Source of the DNA: Betaproteobacteria bacterium
Lineage (GTDB): Bacteria > Pseudomonadota > Gammaproteobacteria > Burkholderiales > Casimicrobiaceae
Reading direction: 5' to 3'
DNA: 64,000 nucleotides
Assembly: GCA_027492485.1 (NCBI GenBank)
Contig: JAPUER010000016.1
Coordinates: 77,388 to 141,387, forward strand
Shown piece after piece: positions 1 through 7,991 of this stretch. Within the stretch, counting starts at the first letter, position 1. Each line of letters begins with the position of its first letter. Under the pieces are notes generated by a model. The model did not search any database. It saw only the letters and a list, made by a program, of their open reading frames with translations, and was not told the origin of the DNA. Made by a program: the position numbers and the translations under genes.

Positions 1-59
1 GCTGCACTCCGGTGCTGCCGTGGTCGCGGCCAGCCGCGCCTACAGGCGGCGACGCGCGG

Positions 60-1058
60 CTAAATCATGAACGCCTCCAGCGACTCCGGCGCGCACAGTT
101 CGTCGAGCTTGAGCTGGCGCTTCGACAGGCCTTGCTCGCAGTGGTAGCGCGTGAAGGTCTCAAGCGCCTTGCGGTTGCGCTCGAGGCCGTAGGGCCACCA
201 ATCTTCGCCCATCTCGCGGCGCGCTTCTTCGACGTGGGCGACCAGCCAGGGCAGCATCGATTTCAGTGCCGCCGTTTCGGCCAGATCTTCGTAGGCTTTT
301 TTCTGCGCCGCGTAGAACGCCTTGGTCAGCGACTGCGCGATCCAGCGATTCGCCTCGTAAACATCGCGGCGCATCACGATGACGTGCATGATCGGGAAGA
401 TGCCGGTGTCGCGCCAGTATGCGCGTTCGAGGTCGGCGTAGTTTTCGAACAGTCGCTTCACGCGACCGTCGCCGCGCACGAACGAGGACGGCGCACGTGC
501 CGTGTACAGTGCATCGATCTCGCCGTCGGCGAGCATCTGCGACAACGTCTGTGCGGGACCGATGGCCTGCAGCCGGATGCCGGGCGGTAGTTCGAGCTTG
601 AGCTTCTCGATGCGGCCCGGCTCCTCCTCGCCGCCGAACAGATAGGGCTGGCCGGCGTTTTCCACCGGCACGCCGTAGTGATCGTGCAGGATGCCGCGAA
701 TCCACACCGGCGCCGTCATCTGGTATTCGGGGCTGGCGATGCGCTTGCCGATCAGATCTTTCGGCTCGCGGATGCCGGCGCCGGCATTGACGTAGATGCA
801 CGAATGCCGGAAGAAGCGCGACGGATAGACCGGCAACGCGACAAACGGCCGCTCCGGCTGGTTCAGCGAAACGCAATACGACGAAAACGACATCTCGGCG
901 ACGTCGAATTCGCGATGCCGCGCCATGCGGAAGAAGGTCTCTTCGACTGGCAGGCAGAGGTAGTTGAGGTCGATGCCGTCGGCCTGCACGCTGCCGTCGA
1001 GCAGGGCGCGGGTGCGGTCGTAGTTCCAGCAGGCGAACGAGAGGCGGAGTTTGGACAT
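60..1058 (-). CDS. 4,5-dihydroxyphthalate decarboxylase-like protein (Pht5 type)
   Basis: The 332-residue protein resembles the periplasmic-binding-protein fold but has no signal peptide: it begins MSKLRLSFACWNYDRTRAL. The N-terminal CWNYDRT, the EYQMTAPVWIRGIL segment and the GEIDALYTARAPSSF segment are typical of Pht5-type 4,5-dihydroxyphthalate decarboxylases, which turn 4,5-dihydroxyphthalate into protocatechuate in the cytoplasm. It lies downstream of the oxygenase gene on the same strand, 160 bp away, and completes a Pht2-Pht5-like gene set with the next three genes. A related binding-protein role cannot be excluded from sequence alone, but the missing export signal and the neighbours favour the enzyme. 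Confidence 0.8.
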   Translation of the reverse strand: MSKLRLSFACWNYDRTRALLDGSVQADGIDLNYLCLPVEETFFRMARHREFDVAEMSFSSYCVSLNQPERPFVALPVYPSRFFRHSCIYVNAGAGIREPKDLIGKRIASPEYQMTAPVWIRGILHDHYGVPVENAGQPYLFGGEEEPGRIEKLKLELPPGIRLQAIGPAQTLSQMLADGEIDALYTARAPSSFVRGDGRVKRLFENYADLERAYWRDTGIFPIMHVIVMRRDVYEANRWIAQSLTKAFYAAQKKAYEDLAETAALKSMLPWLVAHVEEARREMGEDWWPYGLERNRKALETFTRYHCEQGLSKRQLKLDELCAPESLEAFMI

Positions 1059-1181
1059 GGCGGCTGCCGCAGACGGGTTGAATTCAATGTGGCGTCATTT
1101 TCGCTGCAGGCGGGCATCCGGAAACGCGGCGAACACAATATTGCCGGCCGCTGCCTTCCCGCGACCGACTGGATCGCTGGT

Positions 1182-1210
1182 TTCGCCACGGATGACGCCA
1201 GCGTGGCGAA
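1182..1210 (-). other. Hairpin between oxygenase and decarboxylase genes
   Basis: TTCGCCACG (1182-1190) is the exact inverse of CGTGGCGAA (1202-1210), giving a 9-bp stem with an 11-nt loop just after the oxygenase stop codon. No U-tract follows on the minus strand, so it looks more like an mRNA-processing or stability hairpin than an intrinsic terminator. Confidence 0.4.
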
Positions 1211-1218
1211 GACTTTGA

Positions 1219-2538
1219 CTACGCCGCACCGGACGTCGAGTACGACGGCTCCAGTGCGGGCGCTACCTGATCCCACACGTACTTCGCCTCGAATGCACGC
1301 CAGTCGGTGCTTTTTGGCACGATTGCCTGAAAGCTGCAAACGTCGGAAGGCACCGCCGCATCGCCGGTGCCGATGGCCGCCTCGCCGCGTGCGAAGGCCT
1401 GCACCGCCTCGACCATCCGCTTGCGGAATTCGACGATGGCAAGATCGCTGGCGCCCAGCCGTTCGCGCCAGCGCTCGGCGATCGGCCCCATCGTCAGCCA
1501 CATCGCCACGTCCTGATTGGGGAAGCCGCTGATGCCGGTGAAATTGCCGGCTTTCATGGCTGCGCGGTCCTGCCAGAAGCGGTTGTCGAAGTTGCGCAGC
1601 GGCCGGTAATACTGATCGAGGTCTTCGCCGACCGTCTGGCGCAGGAATTTTCGCCAGCTCGCGGTGTCGGGCGTCTGCGCAGGATGCCCCCAGGCAATGA
1701 AATAAAACGCCGTATTGGTGTCGTCCATCGGCACGTTGATGTTCGCCACGTTGTAGAGATTGTTCGGCGGAATCAGCGCGGTTGCCGGCGCCACGAACAC
1801 GGTCTGCCGCACGTAGTCGTTGACGCCGGCGTTGGCGATCGGGCGCCGGATCGCCGCGTAGCGAAATCCGTAGCCGGTGCGCTCTACCTGCAGGCGCGGC
1901 GCCTTGTCGGTGGACGGTCGCAGCCAGAGCGATTCGACCGCCTTGGCGCCATCGACGCGCGCCGGCACCATGTCCGACGAGTGCAGGCTGGAGCTGTGCG
2001 CCGAATCGATCGCGCCTTCCAGAATTTGCGCCCAGTTGCATGGCAACACGACTTTGGCGATGGTGACGCGGGCGTCCGCCAGCGGCGCCCAGTTCGGTGG
2101 CCTGAACTGCGGCATCGTCTCGCGCGGTCCGAAGTACGCCCAGACGAAGCCGCCCCATTCCTGCACCGGATAGGCCTGATGTTTGACCTTTTGCGTCATC
2201 ACGCTGTTGGCGGGCTCCGACACCATCTCGACCACGTTGCCATCCACGTCCATTTTCCAGCCGTGATAGAGGCAGCGCAGGCCGCAGTTTTCGTTGCGGC
2301 CGAACACCAGCGAGGCGCGACGGTGCGGACAGTATTCGTCCATCACACCGACGCGGCCGTCGGTGTCGCGGAACACCACCAGATCCTCGCCGAGTACCCG
2401 CGCCTTGACCGGCGTGCCGTCGGCGTCGGCCACTTCTTCGATCAGGCAGACCGGCGTCCAGTGCCGGCGCATCATCTGGCCCATCGGCGCGTTGCCTTCG
2501 ACGCGGCAGAGCAGCTCGTTTTCCTCGCGGGTCAGCAT
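1219..2538 (-). CDS. Phthalate 4,5-dioxygenase-like Rieske oxygenase, large subunit
   Basis: The 439-residue protein has a Rieske [2Fe-2S] site at its N-terminus (C70-P-H72 and C89-L-Y-H92 followed by GWKMD). A mononuclear iron site follows in EGAIDSAHSSSLH (H181, H186). This is the architecture of phthalate 4,5-dioxygenase and related ring hydroxylases, which convert phthalate to the cis-4,5-dihydrodiol using electrons from a separate reductase. I place the start at 2538 because AAGGAG lies 8 nt upstream of that ATG; the open frame extends further upstream without a good site. The reductase gene is divergent, on the other side of a palindrome that may be an operator. Substrate is inferred from context; isophthalate or another aromatic acid is possible. 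Confidence 0.85.
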   Translation of the reverse strand: MLTREENELLCRVEGNAPMGQMMRRHWTPVCLIEEVADADGTPVKARVLGEDLVVFRDTDGRVGVMDEYCPHRRASLVFGRNENCGLRCLYHGWKMDVDGNVVEMVSEPANSVMTQKVKHQAYPVQEWGGFVWAYFGPRETMPQFRPPNWAPLADARVTIAKVVLPCNWAQILEGAIDSAHSSSLHSSDMVPARVDGAKAVESLWLRPSTDKAPRLQVERTGYGFRYAAIRRPIANAGVNDYVRQTVFVAPATALIPPNNLYNVANINVPMDDTNTAFYFIAWGHPAQTPDTASWRKFLRQTVGEDLDQYYRPLRNFDNRFWQDRAAMKAGNFTGISGFPNQDVAMWLTMGPIAERWRERLGASDLAIVEFRKRMVEAVQAFARGEAAIGTGDAAVPSDVCSFQAIVPKSTDWRAFEAKYVWDQVAPALEPSYSTSGAA

Positions 2539-2648
2539 GTCGTGTACTCCTTGTTGTCCGGGATTGGCCGTCGCGTGCCAGCGCCCGCCGCGGCGATTGC
2601 AAAATGAGATGATCGCCGCGAGCATCGGGGCGTGGCGACGAAAATATA

Positions 2649-2662
2649 CTTAGTTCACTAAG
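2649..2662. promoter_or_regulatory. Palindromic operator candidate in the divergent pht-like promoter region
   Basis: CTTAGT-TC-ACTAAG is a perfect 6+6 inverted repeat in the AT-rich part of the 225-bp gap between the oxygenase (minus) and the reductase (plus). Its size and symmetry suit a MarR-family dimer, and a MarR gene lies at the end of the plus-strand operon. The link is inferred. Confidence 0.45.
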
Positions 2663-2763
2663 ATCACAAGCGTAATGGCTGTCCGCACAATGATCGTCCG
2701 CGCGTTCGCAAATTCGAAACCGAGTTGCCAGTTTCTCCCGGCCGTCACCGGTCGCGGTCCGGC

Positions 2764-3738
2764 ATGATGACCGGGCCGAACGCGGCGACCGAGGAGGCCT
2801 GGCTGGCGCTGACCGTCCGCGACAAACAGCCGGTTGCGGGCGACATCTGGCTGTTCACGCTGGCGGCCGCAGATGGCGGCCTGCTGCCGGAATTTACGGC
2901 GGGCTCGCACCTGACCGTGATCGCGCCCGCAGGAATGCGGCGCAACTATTCACTGTGCAGCTCGCCAGCGGAACGTGGGCATTACCAGATTGCCGTCAAG
3001 CGCGAGGCGAGCGGTCGCGGCGGTTCGCGTTCGATGGTGGACGATGTCGCCGTTGGCGCCCGTCTGCAGGCGAGTGCGCCGCGCAACAACTTCGCGCTGG
3101 ACCGGCGTGCTCGTGCCGCCATTTTCGTCGCCGGGGGCATCGGCATCACGCCGATCCTGTCGATGATGCGTCACCTGCGCGGCGTCGATGGCGCCGCATT
3201 TCATCTGTACTACTGCACGCGGGACGCGGCCGGCACCGCGTTCGCCGCTGAGCTGGCGCACGAATTCCCCGGCGCGGTGACCTTGCACCACGATGGCGGC
3301 GATGCGGCGAAGGCATTCGACTTCTGGCCGCTGTTCGAAACGCCGACCGCGGCGCACGTCTACTGTTGCGGCCCGAAAGGGCTGATGGAAGCGGTGGCCG
3401 ACATGACCGGACACTGGCCGTCGGGGTCGATCCATTTCGAGAGCTTCGGCGTGGGCGCCGCCGCACAGGCGGAGAACACCGCTTTCGAGGTGCGGCTGCG
3501 CTCGTCGGGGCAGGTGATTGCGGTGGCGAAGGAGCAATCGATGCTGGACGCGCTGCGCGCGGCGGGCATCGCGGTGCGTAGTTCCTGCGAGAGCGGCACC
3601 TGCGGCTCCTGCAAGACCGGTCTGCTCGCAGGCGTTGCCGATCACCGCGACATGGTGCTCGGCGACGACGAACGCGCGACCCACGTGATGGTCTGCGTGT
3701 CGCGGGCGAAATCGGCGGCACTGGTGCTCGACCTTTGA
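2764..3738 (+). CDS. Phthalate dioxygenase reductase-like flavin/[2Fe-2S] oxidoreductase
   Basis: The 324-residue protein has the three-part layout of phthalate dioxygenase reductase: a flavin domain with RNYSLCSSP (about residues 60-68), an NAD-binding domain with GGIGITPILS (from about 124), and a C-terminal plant-type ferredoxin domain with CESGTCGSCKTGLL. It passes electrons from NADH to the Rieske oxygenase. The start is uncertain: ATGs occur at 2764 and 2767 and an alternative start at 2725. None has a strong ribosome-binding site. The next gene begins at a TTG overlapping this stop codon, so the two are probably translationally coupled. Confidence 0.85.
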   Translation: MMTGPNAATEEAWLALTVRDKQPVAGDIWLFTLAAADGGLLPEFTAGSHLTVIAPAGMRRNYSLCSSPAERGHYQIAVKREASGRGGSRSMVDDVAVGARLQASAPRNNFALDRRARAAIFVAGGIGITPILSMMRHLRGVDGAAFHLYYCTRDAAGTAFAAELAHEFPGAVTLHHDGGDAAKAFDFWPLFETPTAAHVYCCGPKGLMEAVADMTGHWPSGSIHFESFGVGAAAQAENTAFEVRLRSSGQVIAVAKEQSMLDALRAAGIAVRSSCESGTCGSCKTGLLAGVADHRDMVLGDDERATHVMVCVSRAKSAALVLDL

Positions 3739-4928
3739 ACAGCACGTTGCCAGCGCCCATCAACATCGGCGTCGTCGGCCTCGGTCGTGCCTTCACGCTG
3801 ATGTTGCCGACTTTCCGGCGCGACGCGCGGGTGCGGCTCGCGGCGGCGTGCGACCCGCTGCCGGCGGCGGGTGCCCAGTTCGTCAAGGATTTCGGCGGCC
3901 GCGTTTATGACGACGTTGCCGCGCTATGTGCCGATGCCGCCGTCGAGGTGCTCTACATCGCCTCGCCGCATCAGCTGCACTGCGAACACGTGCTGGCGGC
4001 GGCCGCCGCCGGCAAGCACGTGCTGCTCGAAAAGCCGATGGCGATCGGCGTCGACCAATGCACGCGCATGGTGGACGCGATGCAGGCGGCGGGGCGGGCG
4101 CTGATCGTGGGTCATAGCCACAGTTTCGATGCGCCGGTGCTGCTGGCGCGGGCGCTGATCGAGCGTGGCGAAATCGGCCGTGTCGGCATGATCCATGCGC
4201 TCAACTACACGGATTTTCTATACCGCTTGCGGCGCCCCGAGGAGCTGGACACGGCGCAGGGCGGCGGTGTGGTGCACAGTCAGGCCGCGCATCAGGTGGA
4301 CGTCGTGCGCCTGCTCGGTGGCGGCATGGTTAGCCGCGTGCGCGCCCAGACCGCGCGCTGGGACGCCGCGCGCCCGACCGAAGGCGCCTACAGCGCGCTG
4401 CTCGTTTTCGCCGACGGCGCCTTTGCCAGCCTCAGCTACAGCGGCTATGGCCATTTCGACAGCGACGAATGGATGGACTGGCGCGGCGAGCTTGGCGCGT
4501 CCAAATCTGCGGCCGACTACGGTGCTGCCCGCCGGCGGCTGGCGGCGGTGGGCGATGCTACGGCGGAAGCGGCCGCCAAGGCGGCGCGCAACTACGGCGC
4601 CAGTGGCTGGCAGCCGGCCGCCGAGACCGCGGCGGCGCATCAGCATTTCGGCCCGGTAATCGTCAGCGGCGAGCGCGGCGACCTGCGCCTGACGGCCGAG
4701 GGCGTTTGGGTCTATGGCGAGCGCGAGCGCCGCTTCGAGGCGTTGGTGGCTCCTGCGATCCCGCGTCGCGAGGTGATCGACGAGCTGTGGGCGGTGGTGC
4801 GCGACGGCAAGCCGGCGCGACATGACGGCCGCTGGGCGCGCGCGACCACCGAGGCGAGTCTGGCGATTCTCGCCTCCGCACGCGGCGGCGGTGATGTTGT
4901 CTTGCGCTGGCAGGTGCCGTGGCGATAA
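3735..4928 (+). CDS. Gfo/Idh/MocA-family dehydrogenase, probable phthalate dihydrodiol dehydrogenase (Pht4 type)
   Basis: The 397-residue protein opens with a Rossmann fingerprint (IGVVGLGRAF) and has the EKPMAIG motif typical of Gfo/Idh/MocA enzymes, with the substrate-binding alpha/beta domain behind it. In phthalate clusters this family oxidises cis-4,5-dihydro-4,5-dihydroxyphthalate to 4,5-dihydroxyphthalate. The start is taken as TTG at 3735, overlapping the reductase stop in TTGA; no ATG precedes the Rossmann motif. The MarR gene follows with overlapping or nearly overlapping ends, so reductase, dehydrogenase and regulator form one operon. Substrate assignment rests on gene order. Confidence 0.75.
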   Translation: MNSTLPAPINIGVVGLGRAFTLMLPTFRRDARVRLAAACDPLPAAGAQFVKDFGGRVYDDVAALCADAAVEVLYIASPHQLHCEHVLAAAAAGKHVLLEKPMAIGVDQCTRMVDAMQAAGRALIVGHSHSFDAPVLLARALIERGEIGRVGMIHALNYTDFLYRLRRPEELDTAQGGGVVHSQAAHQVDVVRLLGGGMVSRVRAQTARWDAARPTEGAYSALLVFADGAFASLSYSGYGHFDSDEWMDWRGELGASKSAADYGAARRRLAAVGDATAEAAAKAARNYGASGWQPAAETAAAHQHFGPVIVSGERGDLRLTAEGVWVYGERERRFEALVAPAIPRREVIDELWAVVRDGKPARHDGRWARATTEASLAILASARGGGDVVLRWQVPWR

Positions 4929-5509
4929 TCTCGATCATGTCAGGAAAGACCATTCCGCCGCGCGACGGCGTTACCCATACCGCCCCCGCTGCCGACATCC
5001 GCGCCGGCGCGCCGGCGGCAGCGGCGGCTTCCGATGTCATCCTTCGCCACTGGCGCGAGGCAGTGCCCGACGATCGCTTTGCGCATCTGGTGAAGGATGC
5101 CACCCGATCGTTCCAGCGCTCGCTGCAGATGCGGCTGGCGGGGTTCGACGTGCCGTTCGGGCATTGGACGTTCCTGCGCGCGCTGTGGGAGCGCGACGGG
5201 CTCACGCAAAAGCAGCTGTCGGACGAGGTCGGGGTGATGGAGCCGACCACGCTGATGGCGGTGCGCGCGATGGAGGCGCGCGGCTGGGTCGAACGCCGGC
5301 GCCGCGCCGACAACCGCAAGAACGTGTACGTCTTTTTGACCGCTGCCGGACGGGCGCTCAAGGATGTGCTGGTGCCGCTGGCGGAAGCGGTGAATCACGT
5401 TGGCGCCCAGGGCATAGCGCCCGACGATCTGGCCACGGCCCGGCGCGTGCTGCTGGCCATGATCACCAATCTGGCAGACAACGCGGCGCAGTCGCCGGAG
5501 CCTCGTTGA
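4919..5509 (+). CDS. MarR-family transcriptional regulator
   Basis: The 196-residue protein has a poorly conserved N-terminal extension followed by a MarR winged helix. LTQKQLSDEVGVMEPTTLMA is the recognition helix region, and RRRADNRKNVYVFLT is the wing with its DxR-type signature. MarR proteins in aromatic catabolism are usually repressors released by an aromatic acid. The last gene of the pht-like operon overlaps its GTG start at 4919; an ATG at 4937 would give 190 residues. It also lies tail to tail with a MobA-like gene, and in Comamonas mobA is controlled by a MarR protein (MobR). Either or both promoters may be its target. Confidence 0.85.
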   Translation: MAIISIMSGKTIPPRDGVTHTAPAADIRAGAPAAAAASDVILRHWREAVPDDRFAHLVKDATRSFQRSLQMRLAGFDVPFGHWTFLRALWERDGLTQKQLSDEVGVMEPTTLMAVRAMEARGWVERRRRADNRKNVYVFLTAAGRALKDVLVPLAEAVNHVGAQGIAPDDLATARRVLLAMITNLADNAAQSPEPR

Positions 5510-5513
5510 AGGC

Positions 5514-5640
5514 AACAGCTATTGGCGAAAACGACCGTGGCATCGGCGCAGCAGGCGAAAAATATAAAAAGTCGACTTTTCGATAAATCGGCCGTTGTGC
5601 CCAATGCAATAGCGCATTTTGACGAAAAGCTGAAGTGACG
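5514..5640 (+). repeat. Dispersed SalI-core intergenic element, copy E
   Basis: This copy of the window's unnamed repeat has AAGTCGACTT at 5569-5578. CGATAAATCGGC follows, then the right hairpin TGCCCAATGCAATAGCGCA and the tail GACGAAAAGCTGAAGT. It fills the gap between the converging MarR and MobA-like genes. The left hairpin is decayed compared with the other copies. Confidence 0.6.
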
Positions 5641-5697
5641 CCGAGCCCGATGCGATCACGCGCCAAGCCCGGCCCCGGCGGCATGTATTTCGCGGGA

Positions 5698-7608
5698 TCA
5701 GCGCAGGAAACCGGCGAAGAACGCCGCCAGCGCGTCGAATCCGTCCAGCGGCAGCACATTGGCGATGTACTGGTCCGGGCGCACCACAATCATGCAGCCG
5801 CGCTCGAGGTCGATGCCGCGCATGTCGAAGATGTCGCCGGCGCCCTTGTGATCGACGCAGAAGACTTTTTCGTAGTCCTGCAGACCCAGGGCGCCGGTCT
5901 TCGGCCGCAGCAGCGACGGCATGTGCTCGTAGGCCAACTGCTCGAAGGTCTGCTGGAACACGGCGCGGAAGTCGATCACGGCATCGATATCCTCGCCCTT
6001 GCGGGCGTGGCGGACGACGGGCGAGTTCGGAGCGGTTTCCAGCCAGTCGGCGAGCTTGTGGATCGCCGAGCCGGGCGTTGAGCTGTCGGCCTTTCCGGCG
6101 AAGGCGTAGATGCGCCAGCGCGCGTCGGCCTCGGCGACGTGACCCAACTGCATCTGTTTGGCGTCGGACAAGCGCACCACCGGCGCCGAGTGGAAGCGGC
6201 GGCCGATCGCTTCGCCCGTCGCCAGCGCCTGATGCGTAGCCGGCGCGAAGAGCGTGGAAGTGTCGTACTTCACCGCAGTGCCGCCGGTGAATTCCAGGTT
6301 CTGCTTGAACTGGCGAATGATGCGCGGCTCCTCGCTGCCGTCGCGTTCGGCCTGGGTGGTCGGCGCCGACATGATCCGCGCCCACTGGTGATCGGTCTCG
6401 ACCAGTCGCCGCGCTTCGGTCAGGCGCTCTTTCGAGTAGCTGCGCAGCAGGCTCGCGTCCGCCCGTCCCTGCAGCACGTGCACCAGCTTCCAGCCCAGAT
6501 TGAAGGTGTCCTGCATCGAGACGTTCATCCCCTGGCCCGCCTTCGGCGAGTGGGTATGGCAGGCGTCGCCTGCGGTGAACACGCGCGGGGCGCGCTGCGA
6601 GCCTTCGGGCACATCGTCGAACTTGTCGGTGATGCTGTGCCCAATGTCGTAGATCGACCACCAGACCACTTCCTTCACGTCGATGGAGTAGGGCCGGAGG
6701 ATGCGGTTGGCCGCCGCGATCATGTCGTCCTGGGTGAATTTGCGGCTTGCGGCTTTCTCGTCCGGTCGCAATTTGTCCAATTCCACGTACATGCGGAACA
6801 CGTAGCCGCCCTCGCGCGGCAGGATCAACACATTGCCCTCGTTGGCCGACGAAATCAGGCACTTCTGCCGCACGTCGGGGAAATCGGTATTGGCGAGAAT
6901 GTCCATCACGCCCCAGGCCTGGTGCGCGGCATCGCCGTGCAGTTCGCCGCCGATGGCCTTGCGCACGGCAGAGTGGGCACCGTCGCAGCCGACCACGTAG
7001 TTCGCCCGCACCGTGCGCGTCGCCCACCAGTTCACGCCGCTGGCGTCTTTCAGCGTCACCGTCACCGGGTGATCGTCGGTAGTGGCGTCGATCGTCAGGC
7101 CGACGATCTCCCAACTGTAGTCGGGCTCCAGGCGCGAGGCCGAGTTCTTCATCACTTCGAGAAACAGTTCGTGCAGCCGCGCCTGATTGATCAGGATGTG
7201 CGGCATTTCCGAGCTGTCGTCGGCCACGTCCTGCACGCGGCCGACACGCTTGATGTGCTCAGGGCGGGCCGGGTCCGGCATCCAGAACGCGGTCTGGTTC
7301 ACCCAGTAGGTTTCGCGCTTGACCTTGTCGGCGAAACCGAAGGCCTGGAACATCTCCATGGTGCGCGTGTTGATGCCGTCGGCCTTGCCCTTGACGATGT
7401 TGCGTGGCATGCGCTCGACGATCATGGTGTCGATCTCGGGGAACTGCGACAACTGCGCCGCCAGACAAAGTCCGGCCGGCCCGGTGCCGGCGATCAGCAC
7501 GTCCACCTTGTCCGGCAGCGGCTCATTGCTGCCGCGACTGCGCCGGTTGGGCGCGGCCTGTTTGACGTCGGGGTCGCCCCCGCGGAAGCCGTTCTTGTAG
7601 TACTGCAT
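5698..7608 (-). CDS. mobA: 3-hydroxybenzoate 4-monooxygenase-like FAD monooxygenase
   Basis: The 636-residue protein is a class A flavoprotein hydroxylase. GTGPAG at residues 41-46 binds the ADP part of FAD, the DG motif is in VVGCDGAHSAVRKAIG, and the GD motif is in TAGDACHTHSPKAGQG. A C-terminal thioredoxin-like domain is present, as in phenol 2-monooxygenase and MobA. Length and N-terminal layout (about 639 residues in Comamonas MobA) favour 3-hydroxybenzoate 4-hydroxylase, producing protocatechuate. This is the same product as the neighbouring phthalate route. Another hydroxylated aromatic substrate is possible. The upstream region holds two palindromes. Confidence 0.75.
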   Translation of the reverse strand: MQYYKNGFRGGDPDVKQAAPNRRSRGSNEPLPDKVDVLIAGTGPAGLCLAAQLSQFPEIDTMIVERMPRNIVKGKADGINTRTMEMFQAFGFADKVKRETYWVNQTAFWMPDPARPEHIKRVGRVQDVADDSSEMPHILINQARLHELFLEVMKNSASRLEPDYSWEIVGLTIDATTDDHPVTVTLKDASGVNWWATRTVRANYVVGCDGAHSAVRKAIGGELHGDAAHQAWGVMDILANTDFPDVRQKCLISSANEGNVLILPREGGYVFRMYVELDKLRPDEKAASRKFTQDDMIAAANRILRPYSIDVKEVVWWSIYDIGHSITDKFDDVPEGSQRAPRVFTAGDACHTHSPKAGQGMNVSMQDTFNLGWKLVHVLQGRADASLLRSYSKERLTEARRLVETDHQWARIMSAPTTQAERDGSEEPRIIRQFKQNLEFTGGTAVKYDTSTLFAPATHQALATGEAIGRRFHSAPVVRLSDAKQMQLGHVAEADARWRIYAFAGKADSSTPGSAIHKLADWLETAPNSPVVRHARKGEDIDAVIDFRAVFQQTFEQLAYEHMPSLLRPKTGALGLQDYEKVFCVDHKGAGDIFDMRGIDLERGCMIVVRPDQYIANVLPLDGFDALAAFFAGFLR

Positions 7609-7660
7609 GCCTTGTCTCCCTGAATTGCGGCGTACCGCGAGCGACCGCGGTGCAGGGTAA

Positions 7661-7717
7661 ATAATATCTACACTTATTATCTGTCGTCAAGTCGATAGGT
7701 ATGCTTATCAATAAGCA
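7661..7717. promoter_or_regulatory. Two palindromic operator candidates upstream of the mobA-like gene
   Basis: The AT-rich leader holds ATAATA-N8-TATTAT (7661-7680) and TGCTTAT-CA-ATAAGCA (7702-7717), two inverted repeats in 57 bp. They lie about 50-110 bp upstream of the start codon at 7608, where a promoter and MarR-type repressor sites are expected. They do not share the CTTAGT arm seen at 2649-2662, so a common regulator is uncertain. Confidence 0.4.
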
Positions 7718-7837
7718 GGTGCGGAAATCGGCGTAGCCACGAGCAGCCGAATCTTCAAGTGCAGCACAGGGATGGCATCGCCCGGCGTGATGGCCGCTAT
7801 TGGGCGGCAGCGAACAGGAGAGTCCGCGCGGCGCGAT

Positions 7838-7931
7838 TGGTGCCCGGGACGGGGATCGAACCCGTACGCCCCTTATGCAGGAAAGCGGCGGATTTTAAGT
7901 CCGCTGTGTCTACCAGTTTCACCACCCGGGC
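7838..7931 (-). tRNA. tRNA-Leu (UAA)
   Basis: On the minus strand the gene starts GCCCGGG and closes with CCCGGGC plus discriminator A and an encoded CCA (complement of tgg at 7838-7840). The anticodon loop reads CTTAAAA, giving anticodon UAA. The T arm has GGTTCGATCC, and the long variable arm is as expected for a type II leucine tRNA. It lies 60 bp downstream of the giant secreted protein gene. No integrase or duplicated tRNA end is visible nearby. Confidence 0.95.
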
Positions 7932-7991
7932 GGCGGCGCAGCGGGAGATTCTATCGGTCGCTCGCCATCGGTCCGCAGCGAACGGCGTGGC

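Noticed and set aside
1..59. Partial gene at the left edge
   Set aside because: Too short; no conserved protein segment is recognisable.
60..1058. Solute-binding protein of a transporter
   Set aside because: There is no signal peptide and no transporter genes nearby; the phthalate gene set makes the decarboxylase reading much more likely.
7838..7931. tRNA-Leu as an integration site of a mobile island
   Set aside because: No integrase, no duplicated tRNA 3' end and no phage genes on either side.
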